Below, one piece after another: positions 34,925 through 43,065 of a stretch of DNA of 64,000 bases (its first letter is position 1; each line of letters opens with the position of its first letter). The notes under the pieces were generated by a model that did not search any database, had not been told where the DNA came from, and was given only the letters and a program-made list of their open reading frames with translations. The stretch comes from VSJD01 sp964617825. GTDB lineage: Bacteria > Verrucomicrobiota > Kiritimatiellia > JAAZAB01. The DNA lies in assembly GCA_964617825.1 (NCBI GenBank), contig CAZTWL010000020.1, positions 11,076 to 75,075 of the forward strand, in the 5' to 3' direction. A program made the translations under genes and the position numbers.

Positions 34925-36643
34925 ATGATGTTCATATCCAAATTCAACAAATTGATTCGCAACAAATATATCTGGAGCGGCTTCGCGTTTATTGTCATTC
35001 TTTCCTTTGTAGCTTGGCAAACAAACACAAGTGCAAGTCGTGAGGACCAAACTCAAACCTCCTCCGGTAAGCTTGATGGCAAGCCGGTGCCTGCCGCCGA
35101 AATGCATGCGGCTTATTTCAATTCCTATTTGTATATGTCGCTCATGGTGGGACGTCCGCTTAAGGTTACGCCCCGCGTAGAAACAGCGCTGCGGCATATG
35201 GCATGGCGACGTCTGATTGCCTTGCGCGGTGCCAAGGATGCGAATCTCACGGCAAGTTCCGAGGAAGTGGTCACCGCCATTCAGCAACAGCCTTTTTTTC
35301 AGGAAAAAGGCCAGTTCAGTCCGGCACGCTACAATGCCTTTATTCAGCAATTTCTGACCAATCTGCGCGCCACCGAAAATCAGTTTGAAGATCATATCCG
35401 CCAGGAAATTGTCCTGAGCAAGGCCCGCTTGATGCTGGCCCAGACCGCTTGGGTGACGCCATTGGAAATCGAGGAGGTGTACCATCAGCTTTATGACACG
35501 TTTATCATCAGTTATGTGAAGCTAACCCATGATGAATTACGCGGCAGCGTCAAAGTTACCGATGCCGAAGCGCGGGCTTATTTTGAAGCGCATACAAATG
35601 ATTTTACGATTCCGGCCCGGATGTGCGTAAAGTATGTGACTTTCCCCTTCGAACGCTATATTGATGAAGGCGCCTTGGATGACGATGCCGTGCGCAGTTA
35701 TTATGACGAGCATATTGAAGAGTTTACCACACGTGGAACCGGTGACTTGCTCACGGCGCGATCATTCGAAGAAGTGGAGCCTATGCTTCGCGATAAACTG
35801 GCCGGCGAAGCGGCGGAATCGACAGCCGGCGATCATGCGGCCGATTTTGAAGTTGCCCTGGCCCCGGATCGCAAAGGTAATGCGCCATCTTTCGCCTCCG
35901 TGGCGAAGAGCGCCGGGTTGGCGGTGGAAACATCCGCGGACTTTACACTGAGTGACCCGGTGCCTGGCTTGCGTGTCGGGCTGGATTTCAACAAAGCTGC
36001 GTTTGCCTTGAGGCCAACCCCGGACGATTATTTCTCTCATCCCGTACGCGGTACCAACGCGTATTATGTGCTGGCTTTCGAGAAAAAAACTGAAGCGCGC
36101 GTGCCCGCTTATGAAGAGGTGCGTGTGGCCGCGCGCCAGGCGGCCTTGGATGTGGCGACTTCCAATAAACTGGCCCAGATTGCGGCTGATGTTCACCAAG
36201 CCGTGGCCGAAGCGCTCCAACGCGGCAAGACCTTTGCCCAGGCCATCCGCCCGTATCATCTGGAAGTGATCACCACCGATCCTTTTGCCGTTCGCACCGG
36301 GTTGGATACTGAAGATAAGGACGCTTTTTATGAGTTGACCAAGAAGATTTTGTTTTCGAATGCCGGGGAGTTGTCCGACATCGTCCCGCTTGAAGACGGT
36401 GTGGCCATTGCGCATGTGGATGCCAGGATCGTTGCGGACCGAAGTTTGTTGGCCTCCATCAAAAACGAACTGGGGCAGTATATCCGCAAACGCCGCGATG
36501 ATGTGGCTTTTCGTGAATGGCAGGAATATCTGCTACAGGCCCATAAATTCGAAGATGCCGCTTCGAAAAAATCGGCCGCGATGGACCCCGGCGAGAAAGA
36601 TGCGGATAACGCCGAATCAACGGATGATGCCGTGGAGGACTAA
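34925..36643 (+). CDS. membrane-anchored PpiD/SurA-like periplasmic chaperone
   Basis: The 572-residue protein has a single N-terminal anchor (about 14-33, FAFIVILSFVAW), then a SurA/PpiD-type helical chaperone domain. The region near residues 75-180 (VTPRVETALRHMAWRRLI, FSPARYNAFIQQFL) is typical. The segment where a parvulin domain should lie (about 215-400) lacks the usual HILV start and looks degenerate, so peptidyl-prolyl isomerase activity is doubtful. The C-terminus is acidic. It most likely helps fold envelope proteins, which fits a genome with many exported beta-rich proteins. ATG codons at 34925 and 34928 both follow GAGGCG. Confidence 0.72.
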   Translation: MMFISKFNKLIRNKYIWSGFAFIVILSFVAWQTNTSASREDQTQTSSGKLDGKPVPAAEMHAAYFNSYLYMSLMVGRPLKVTPRVETALRHMAWRRLIALRGAKDANLTASSEEVVTAIQQQPFFQEKGQFSPARYNAFIQQFLTNLRATENQFEDHIRQEIVLSKARLMLAQTAWVTPLEIEEVYHQLYDTFIISYVKLTHDELRGSVKVTDAEARAYFEAHTNDFTIPARMCVKYVTFPFERYIDEGALDDDAVRSYYDEHIEEFTTRGTGDLLTARSFEEVEPMLRDKLAGEAAESTAGDHAADFEVALAPDRKGNAPSFASVAKSAGLAVETSADFTLSDPVPGLRVGLDFNKAAFALRPTPDDYFSHPVRGTNAYYVLAFEKKTEARVPAYEEVRVAARQAALDVATSNKLAQIAADVHQAVAEALQRGKTFAQAIRPYHLEVITTDPFAVRTGLDTEDKDAFYELTKKILFSNAGELSDIVPLEDGVAIAHVDARIVADRSLLASIKNELGQYIRKRRDDVAFREWQEYLLQAHKFEDAASKKSAAMDPGEKDADNAESTDDAVED

Positions 36644-36695
36644 AGTCCCCGCTTTAGGCGTTGATCGGGATCGGTCACGGCCTTCTGTCTCCGCC

Positions 36696-37403
36696 TTATC
36701 GTTGACGCGAATGGTTACGGTTTCGATAATAGCGTAGCAACATCAGGAAAAATCGGAAAGTGTCGCGGATCGGATTGATTTTACTGATCTCTTCGTTATA
36801 AATCACAGAAATGGGCACCGCGTCCATACGAATTCCACGAGCGGCGATATGCAGAAGGATTTCGGACTCGGCCGCAAAACGTGCGGCTTGGGTTTCGATA
36901 AACGGCAAAACATCGCAGCGATAGAGACGGAACCCGCATTGGGTATCGGGAATATACTGCTTCATGGCGCGACTCAGCAACCAGCTCATGCCGCGATTGG
37001 TCCATTTACGAACCTGAGGCATGTTGCTCGATACTCCCATCCGATTGCCGATCAGCACCGGAATGCCCGTGCGCTTGTAAGCCTCGATAAAACGCGGAAT
37101 ATCGGCAGGGTCGTGTTGGCCGTCGGCATCCAGCGTAATAAGGTAATCGAATTGCTGTTTGTGCGCATAATTGAACCCCGTGTTAAGCGCCACACCTTTG
37201 CCCTTGTTGGTTGTGTGGCTGATTACCACGGCGCCGGCGGCAGCGGCTTCGTCGGCCGTTCGATCCGGCGATCCATCATCCACGACAATAACCGTCGGCA
37301 CATATTGGAGCACACGCCTGACGACGTCGCGGATCATTCGCTGTTCCCGATAGGCTGGGATAACCACGCATGGTTTCTGTTCATGGCGCGATGTTGAACT
37401 CAT
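36696..37403 (-). CDS. family 2 glycosyltransferase, dolichyl/polyprenyl-phosphate sugar synthase-like
   Basis: The 235-residue protein starts at the ATG at 37401-37403, with AGGAGG five bases upstream; a longer frame to 37481 is unsupported. CVVIPAYRE, VVDDGSPDRT and LDADGQHDP are the GT-A motifs for nucleotide and metal. NKGKGVALNTGF and DTQCGFRLYR are typical of DPM1/GtrB-like enzymes that load a sugar onto a lipid carrier. There is no C-terminal membrane region, unlike GtrB. It overlaps the 3' end of the acyltransferase by 23 bases, so both act together on the envelope by inference. Confidence 0.85.
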   Translation of the reverse strand: MSSTSRHEQKPCVVIPAYREQRMIRDVVRRVLQYVPTVIVVDDGSPDRTADEAAAAGAVVISHTTNKGKGVALNTGFNYAHKQQFDYLITLDADGQHDPADIPRFIEAYKRTGIPVLIGNRMGVSSNMPQVRKWTNRGMSWLLSRAMKQYIPDTQCGFRLYRCDVLPFIETQAARFAAESEILLHIAARGIRMDAVPISVIYNEEISKINPIRDTFRFFLMLLRYYRNRNHSRQR

Positions 37404-38271
37404 GATTCCTCCTAGGGTTCCAAAAATCGTCGAACATGAACCATTGCCATGGATTGCGGCCGATTTCCTTTTCCAAGACATCTCGGATGCGTTCCTGCAA
37501 TTCCGCTATCGAGGTTCCGGCTTCCGGAACAATCGGGGGATAGATGCGCAGAAGAAAGGTGTCATCCGGCTGGCGTAACAGGAAAGTCGGCACCAAGGGC
37601 GCCTGGGTTTTTATGGCAATCCTGGCCGGGCCACTGGATAAATGCGCCGGCTTCCCGAAGAAACTGATTGGAAAATGATGGGCAGTAAAATCACGGTCAG
37701 CCAGCATCGCCACGCATTCCTTGCGTTTCAAGGCTTCCATGACCCCCCGCGCCGCGTGTCCCAGCGGAATGCATTGCATTCCGCGCTGGCTGCGATGTTT
37801 TTGAAAAAGCGAGTTGACTTTGTTCGTTCGGTGCGGCAAATAAACCGCATTTAATCGTCGCCCTTGGGATGCCAGAATTGCGCCGCCTAGTTCCCAATTG
37901 CCCAGATGCGCCGTTATTAAGATCATGCCGTGTCCCAAGGCTTCGGCCTGCTCCAGATACTCGCTATGCTCAAAACTAACCAAGCGCTTAATCTCGGCGG
38001 GGGTGAATCGAGCAAATTTGAAAAAATCAACCAGATACTTCCCAAAGTACTGGAAATTAATGCGTGCCATCTGTTCCAGTGTTTTCTCAGAAGCGGCCAC
38101 GCCCTGGATGGTTAAAATTTGACGGAAATTGGACATGACAGCTTGACGTCCGGCATGATCGGAAGCATAAAAATAATCGGCAATGCGCAATCCTAACCAA
38201 TAGGCAAAACGGCGAGGCAGGATCCGGCAGGCAAACTGGGCCAAGCAATATGATATATATTTGTCCGTCAT
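37381..38271 (-). CDS. LpxL/HtrB-family lipid A acyltransferase-like protein
   Basis: The 296-residue protein has an N-terminal hydrophobic segment. The catalytic motif ITAHLGNWELGG (about residue 119) carries the HX4(D/E) pair, and MLADRDF and SGPARIAIKTQAP follow. It ends with NPWQWFMFDDFW, a usual LpxL-family ending. It transfers a secondary acyl chain to a lipid A precursor in well-studied members. Its presence implies an LPS-type outer membrane, but other lipid targets are possible. The glycosyltransferase follows with an overlapping start. Confidence 0.85.
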   Translation of the reverse strand: MTDKYISYCLAQFACRILPRRFAYWLGLRIADYFYASDHAGRQAVMSNFRQILTIQGVAASEKTLEQMARINFQYFGKYLVDFFKFARFTPAEIKRLVSFEHSEYLEQAEALGHGMILITAHLGNWELGGAILASQGRRLNAVYLPHRTNKVNSLFQKHRSQRGMQCIPLGHAARGVMEALKRKECVAMLADRDFTAHHFPISFFGKPAHLSSGPARIAIKTQAPLVPTFLLRQPDDTFLLRIYPPIVPEAGTSIAELQERIRDVLEKEIGRNPWQWFMFDDFWNPRRNHEFNIAP

Positions 38272-38361
38272 AAAGCGGGTGTCGTCAATATTAAATTATC
38301 GGTGACAAAAGTATGACGATTCGTACGCACATTCTGTTTGAAATTGTTGGTTTCCGTATCG

Positions 38362-39291
38362 TCAAAATTTACATTGATCTTGATCTACTGTTGTTTTCCC
38401 CAGTGCGTTGGCCATGAGTTGGTCCGCCTGATAAGAGGAACGCACCAAGGGCCCGGCGGCAACGGCCTGGAATCCCATTGCCAAGGCCCGCTGGCGGTAA
38501 TATGCAAACTGTTCGGGCGGGACAAAACGAGCCACCGGCCAATGTTGCGCTGAAGGCGCCAGATATTGGCCAAGCGTCAGGCTCCGGCAGCCGACCGAGC
38601 GTAGATCAGCCAAGGCGTGCATCAGTTCATCGTCGGTTTCACCTAAGCCAACCATCAAGCCCGATTTAACCATCAATTGCGGTTGCCATGCGGCGGCAAT
38701 GCGCAGCACATTGAGCGAGCGGGCATAGTCAGCCTGTGGCCGAATGACTGCCTGAAGACGATGGACGGTTTCCAGATTGTGATTGAATACGTGCGGGCCG
38801 GCAGCCAGAACGATTTCCAGCAGATGACGCTTGCCCTGAAAATCAGGTGTAAGCACTTCAACGCTGACGTTCTTCAGGCGCTTTAGCTGGACGATCGTTT
38901 CGGCAAAGAGACCCGCGCCGCCATCAGCTAAATCATCGCGGGTGACACTGGTCACGACCACGTATTTCAAGCTTAGTGTGCGCGCCATTGTGACAACGCG
39001 TTCAGGTTCACGGGGATCATCCGGTTGCAGCGGAATTCCGTGGCGCACAGCGCAAAACTTGCAAGCGCGTGTGCATATGTCGCCAAGGATCATCACAGTG
39101 GCCGTGCCGCGGTTATAACACTCCTGTTTGTTTGGACAGCGCGCACCTTCGCAGACCGTATGCAATCCTCCCTTGCGAAGTGTTTCGTGCACTTTGGAAA
39201 ATTGGCCGTCAGCCTGCAAGCGGACACGGATCCATGGCGGCAAGCGTTGGGGCGCTTTCATGGAACTTGCCTTGGCTGAGTCTGTCATCAT
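38362..39291 (-). CDS. lipA: lipoyl synthase
   Basis: The 309-residue radical SAM enzyme inserts sulfur into protein-bound octanoyl chains. I chose the ATG at 39289-39291 because GAGG lies five bases before it; the frame is open to 39342. The auxiliary cluster cysteines are in CEGARCPNKQEC and the radical SAM cluster cysteines in CTRACKFC. TSVTRDDLADGGA and VFNHNLETV are conserved in the family, and RSSYQAD near the C-terminus contains the Arg-Ser-Ser whose Ser binds the auxiliary cluster. No lipB or lplA is adjacent. Confidence 0.93.
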   Translation of the reverse strand: MMTDSAKASSMKAPQRLPPWIRVRLQADGQFSKVHETLRKGGLHTVCEGARCPNKQECYNRGTATVMILGDICTRACKFCAVRHGIPLQPDDPREPERVVTMARTLSLKYVVVTSVTRDDLADGGAGLFAETIVQLKRLKNVSVEVLTPDFQGKRHLLEIVLAAGPHVFNHNLETVHRLQAVIRPQADYARSLNVLRIAAAWQPQLMVKSGLMVGLGETDDELMHALADLRSVGCRSLTLGQYLAPSAQHWPVARFVPPEQFAYYRQRALAMGFQAVAAGPLVRSSYQADQLMANALGKTTVDQDQCKF

Positions 39292-39351
39292 ACGGTCCTC
39301 GGCTCCAGATATTGGGTTAACCGACCAAGCACAATTCGGCATTTCTTGTTA

Positions 39352-39380
39352 ACCATACATGGATGTAAGCATTATGCCAA
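39352..39380 (-). promoter_or_regulatory. possible promoter of lipA
   Basis: On the minus strand TTGGCA (39375-39380) and TATGGT (39352-39357) are 17 bases apart, about 60 bases upstream of the lipA start codon. The -10 match is moderate. Confidence 0.35.
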
Positions 39381-39411
39381 ATAAAAAGGATGGGAATTCT
39401 ATCAAAGCCAA

Positions 39412-39440
39412 TTGACAGTTTAACGTCGTTATGCGAAATT
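39412..39440 (+). promoter_or_regulatory. possible promoter of the tyrA operon
   Basis: A perfect TTGACA (39412-39417) is followed after 17 bases by GAAATT (39435-39440), a weak -10 box. It lies about 77 bases before the tyrA start. Confidence 0.35.
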
Positions 39441-39516
39441 GAAATTGAATAGATAGCGGATAAACGATGGCGCATAGATATTCTCAATTCCGTTGCGATT
39501 GTTTAAGGAGCGGGAT

Positions 39517-40392
39517 GTGATCTTTAATCGCATTGCCATTATCGGTTTAGGACTTATGGGCGGATCGCTTGGGCTGGCCATCAAGCAGAAAGGTCTGGCC
39601 AGGGAGGTGACCGGTTTCGCCCGCCGTTCGGAAACTCGCGAGCTTGCCTTGGAACTGGGCATTGCGGACCAGGTTTTCGAGCGCCCGGCGGATGCGGTGA
39701 AAAATGCCGAACTGGCGATTTTCTGCACCTCAGTTAGTTCTATCCCGGAGTTGATTGGAGTGTGTCGCTCTAATCTCGCCGATGGCGGGGTGATGACCGA
39801 CGTCGGTAGTTGTAAAGCGGAGATTGTGAAGCGAGTGGAAAGCTTGTTTCCTCCGGGTCCGGTGGCGTTTATCGGCAGTCATCCGATTGCCGGCTCGGAA
39901 CGCCAGGGAATCGAGGCGGCTTCCGCCATGCTTTACCAGAATGCCATTGTGGCGCTAACACCCACGCGCCGAACAGCGCCAGCCGCCCGTGTGCAGATCG
40001 AGCGTCTATGGCACGCCCTGGGTGCCAGATTGCAGATGATATCACCGGCAGCGCATGATCGCCTCCTGGCAAAAACAAGTCATCTGCCGCATCTGGTCGC
40101 TGCTTTACTGGCCTCATGTACTGGACGGATACAGCTTGATCGGGTAGGCCGGTTTTGCGGCACCGGTTTTTTTGATACCACGCGCATTGCTGAGGGTGAT
40201 CCTCGGTTATGGAGGGACATCATTCGCGCCAACCAGTCGGCAATCCAAAACGAACTTGCCGTGTTTTCCAGGGAAACGGAGCATTTGCTGGCAATTTTAA
40301 AAAGCGATGACCTGGAAATGCTGGAAAAGTATTTGCAAACAAGCCGGGACCGGCGCCGCGCATTGACCCGGAGTCAAGGGACTGCTTCATGA
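39517..40392 (+). CDS. tyrA: prephenate dehydrogenase
   Basis: The 291-residue protein starts at the GTG at 39517, which has AAGGAG six bases upstream. The open frame from the TTG at 39493 is less likely. IAIIGLGLMGGSLGLAI is the NAD loop, and MTDVGSCKAEIV and GSHPIAGSERQG are family signatures with the catalytic His in SHPIAG. It oxidises prephenate (or arogenate) for tyrosine synthesis. No chorismate mutase or ACT domain is attached. Its stop overlaps the aroA start in ATGA. Confidence 0.9.
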   Translation: MIFNRIAIIGLGLMGGSLGLAIKQKGLAREVTGFARRSETRELALELGIADQVFERPADAVKNAELAIFCTSVSSIPELIGVCRSNLADGGVMTDVGSCKAEIVKRVESLFPPGPVAFIGSHPIAGSERQGIEAASAMLYQNAIVALTPTRRTAPAARVQIERLWHALGARLQMISPAAHDRLLAKTSHLPHLVAALLASCTGRIQLDRVGRFCGTGFFDTTRIAEGDPRLWRDIIRANQSAIQNELAVFSRETEHLLAILKSDDLEMLEKYLQTSRDRRRALTRSQGTAS

Positions 40393-41705
40393 ATATTGCC
40401 GATAATGTGACCATTTATCCTTGCCGCGCACTTGCCGGTACGTTGAGTGTCCCGGGAGACAAAAGTATTTCACACCGGGTAGCAATGCTCTCGGCGTTGA
40501 CTATTGGGCGTTCGCATTTGGCGGGATTTCTGCGAAGTGAAGATTGCTTGAATACATTGAAAGCCATGGCATGCCTGGGTGCGAAAATCAAGGTCACCCC
40601 GGAAGATATTCAGGTTACCGGTCGGCCATGGTCCTGTCCGCGGCAACCGCTGGATCTGGGCAACTCTGGGACCGGCCTGAGGCTCGTCACTGGGCTAATG
40701 GCCGGGCAGCCATGGACTACGGAGCTGACCGGTGACAAATCATTGTGTTCACGTCCCATGCAACGTATTAAGGTGCCTTTGGAACAAATGGGCGCCAAGG
40801 TCGAGCTGATGGGAGCAAGGAACAGTGCCCCCATCCGCATTACCGGCGGCGCCTTGCGGGGTATTGCCTACCAGATGCCCGTTGCCTCCGCACAGGTCAA
40901 GTCATGCATCCTGTTGGCGGCTCTTTTTGCAAATGGTGAAACTTGCATTGAAGAACCCTTGCCCACTAGGGATCATACCGAACGCGCATTTCAAATGGTG
41001 GGGATTCCATTGCTGGCGGAGGGGAACCGGATCACGATTCGAGGTTATGGTTCACAAGGACCGGAATTAAAGCCCCGTAACTGGATCGTTCCGGGTGATT
41101 TTTCGTCAGCAGCTTTTTGGCTCGTTGCCGCCTCTATTATGGGAACGGAGGTAACTATTCAGAATGTAGGCTTGAATCCGCGTCGCACGGCCTTGTTGGA
41201 CGTAATGAAACGCATGGGCGCCGATCTGGACGTTATGCCGGAAATTGGTTCTGCGGCTGCGGAACCATGCGGGGCCGTCGTTATTCGACGCGCTGACCTG
41301 TGCGGTACCGAGATTGGCGGAGCCGAAATTCCGAACATGATCGACGAATTACCCATCGCGGCTGTGGCCGGCGCCTTGGCGCGCGGAACGACGCTCATTC
41401 GTGATGCCCGTGAACTAAGGGTCAAGGAATCGGATCGCATAACATGCATGGTTTCTAATCTGCGGGCGCTGGGCATTCCCGCCGATGAGCGCGATGACGG
41501 GATGACTATCAGCGGTGGTGCCTTGGTGCGCGGGAATGTGGAACTTGACTGTTACGGCGACCATCGTGTGGCAATGGCCATGGCCGTTCTGGCGCTGCGC
41601 GCTTCGGCGCCGGTACGCATCCGGAAAATTGCCTGCGTCAACACGTCATATCCTGAATTTTGGCAGCATTTGACGATCTTGGGCGCCAAAGTCGAATTGG
41701 ACTAG
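40389..41705 (+). CDS. aroA: 3-phosphoshikimate 1-carboxyvinyltransferase (EPSP synthase)
   Basis: The 438-residue protein performs the sixth shikimate step. It shows the PGDKSISHRVAML motif near residue 22, LGNSGTGLRL near residue 92 and the RELRVKESDRI motif, and ends its core with DCYGDHRVAMAMAVL. The NSGTGLRL variant (Gly-Thr-Gly rather than GNAGT) suggests the class II-like type. It is coupled to tyrA upstream, and the cmk/plsC fusion starts four bases after its stop. This aromatic acid plus cmk order is common in bacteria. Confidence 0.95.
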   Translation: MNIADNVTIYPCRALAGTLSVPGDKSISHRVAMLSALTIGRSHLAGFLRSEDCLNTLKAMACLGAKIKVTPEDIQVTGRPWSCPRQPLDLGNSGTGLRLVTGLMAGQPWTTELTGDKSLCSRPMQRIKVPLEQMGAKVELMGARNSAPIRITGGALRGIAYQMPVASAQVKSCILLAALFANGETCIEEPLPTRDHTERAFQMVGIPLLAEGNRITIRGYGSQGPELKPRNWIVPGDFSSAAFWLVAASIMGTEVTIQNVGLNPRRTALLDVMKRMGADLDVMPEIGSAAAEPCGAVVIRRADLCGTEIGGAEIPNMIDELPIAAVAGALARGTTLIRDARELRVKESDRITCMVSNLRALGIPADERDDGMTISGGALVRGNVELDCYGDHRVAMAMAVLALRASAPVRIRKIACVNTSYPEFWQHLTILGAKVELD

Positions 41706-41709
41706 TGTC

Positions 41710-43065
41710 ATGAATTCAATTATTGCCATTGATGGACCTTCCGCATCCGGCAAATCAACAGTCAGCCGCAAGGTTGCCGAACAGCTGGGTTACCTCCATG
41801 TGGATTCTGGCGCAATCTATCGTGCCATTACCTGGAAAATAATCAACGACGGTCTGGCGGGAACTGCGGCGGAAACAATTGCCCGGCATCTGCCTGCGGT
41901 AAATATGCGTTTTAATGTGGAAGCCGGCGCCATCCGAATTACCGTCAACGATGTTGACCCTGGTTTGGCCATTCGAACCGTGGCGGTCCAGGATCAGGTA
42001 AGTGTCGTGGCGGCCATCCCGGAAGTTCGGGATTGGGTAAACAAACACTTGCGATCGCTGACAACTTTCGGCAACTTGGTGGTCGAGGGGCGTGACATTG
42101 GCACGGTGGTGTTTCCAGATGCGGCTTTTAAATTTTATCTTGATGCTGATCCGGCCGAGCGGGCAAGGCGTCGGTATCTTGAGCAGCAGAAAATTTCCGG
42201 AGATGCCATTGATCCGAAAGTGGTCCAACGCGCGCTTCTACAGCGTGATGCATGCGATCAGTCGCGGTCGACAGCGCCTTTAGCCATGGCCCCCGGAGCC
42301 TGTCGCATCGAAACGACGAACCTGACGATCGATGAGGTTGTGGCCCAGATTCTGGCTGTTATTCGTGCCGGCCAGCCAAGCAACCGGACTAAAGCAGTTC
42401 AACGTGACGGTTTCAAACCGTTTGTTTATCATACATCGCGTCTGTTTTTTTTGTGCTACCTTTGGATTTTCCACCGCTATGCGGCGTATGGTCTTAGGTA
42501 TATCCCGCGTAAAGGCGGCTGCATCCTGGTATCCAACCATGCCAGCTTTCTCGATCCGATTGCGGTGTGCTGTAACATTTGGAATCGGCATATTTATTTT
42601 CTGGCGCGTGACACGCTGTTTAAACAGTCGCGGTTCATGAAGTGGTGGGCAATTGCCGTCGGCACATTACCCATTGACCGTACCAAAGGAGACATTCGTG
42701 CGCTGAAAGGCGCCATTAATGTGGTAAAGCAGGGCAATATCCTCTGCCTGTTTCCAGAAGGCACCCGGACCAGCGATGGACGTCTCCAGCCTGTCAAGGC
42801 CGGCATCGGATTCTTAATTGAAAAAGCTGGTGCTCCAGTCGTGCCCGCATATGTGAGCGGTTCATTCGAAGCGCTGCCCCGTGAGGCTAGCCGGCCCAAG
42901 TTCAGGAAGATTGCCGTGTATTTTGGCAAGCCCGTTACTCCGGCGGATTGTGCCGTTTTCAAAAATGATCCGGAAAGGCACCAGAAAATCGCCGATTTGG
43001 TCATGGCACGGATTGCAGCCCTCGATCCCTGTCATCGATCAGAACCGTTCCAAGCCCGTCCTTGA
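41710..43065 (+). CDS. cmk-plsC: cytidylate kinase fused to PlsC-type acyltransferase
   Basis: The 451-residue protein has two enzymes. Residues 1-225 are a (d)CMP kinase: IAIDGPSASGKST (P-loop), LHVDSGAIYRA, VEGRDIGTVVFPDA and DPAERARRRYLE. After a short linker, residues about 235-445 are a 1-acylglycerol-3-phosphate acyltransferase: VSNHASFLD has the HX4D site and LFPEGTRTSDGRLQP the second acyltransferase motif. There is no stop or frameshift between them. One half makes CDP for nucleotide and CDP-lipid pools, the other phosphatidic acid. The GH95 gene overlaps its stop by four bases through a TTG start. Confidence 0.9.
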   Translation: MNSIIAIDGPSASGKSTVSRKVAEQLGYLHVDSGAIYRAITWKIINDGLAGTAAETIARHLPAVNMRFNVEAGAIRITVNDVDPGLAIRTVAVQDQVSVVAAIPEVRDWVNKHLRSLTTFGNLVVEGRDIGTVVFPDAAFKFYLDADPAERARRRYLEQQKISGDAIDPKVVQRALLQRDACDQSRSTAPLAMAPGACRIETTNLTIDEVVAQILAVIRAGQPSNRTKAVQRDGFKPFVYHTSRLFFLCYLWIFHRYAAYGLRYIPRKGGCILVSNHASFLDPIAVCCNIWNRHIYFLARDTLFKQSRFMKWWAIAVGTLPIDRTKGDIRALKGAINVVKQGNILCLFPEGTRTSDGRLQPVKAGIGFLIEKAGAPVVPAYVSGSFEALPREASRPKFRKIAVYFGKPVTPADCAVFKNDPERHQKIADLVMARIAALDPCHRSEPFQARP

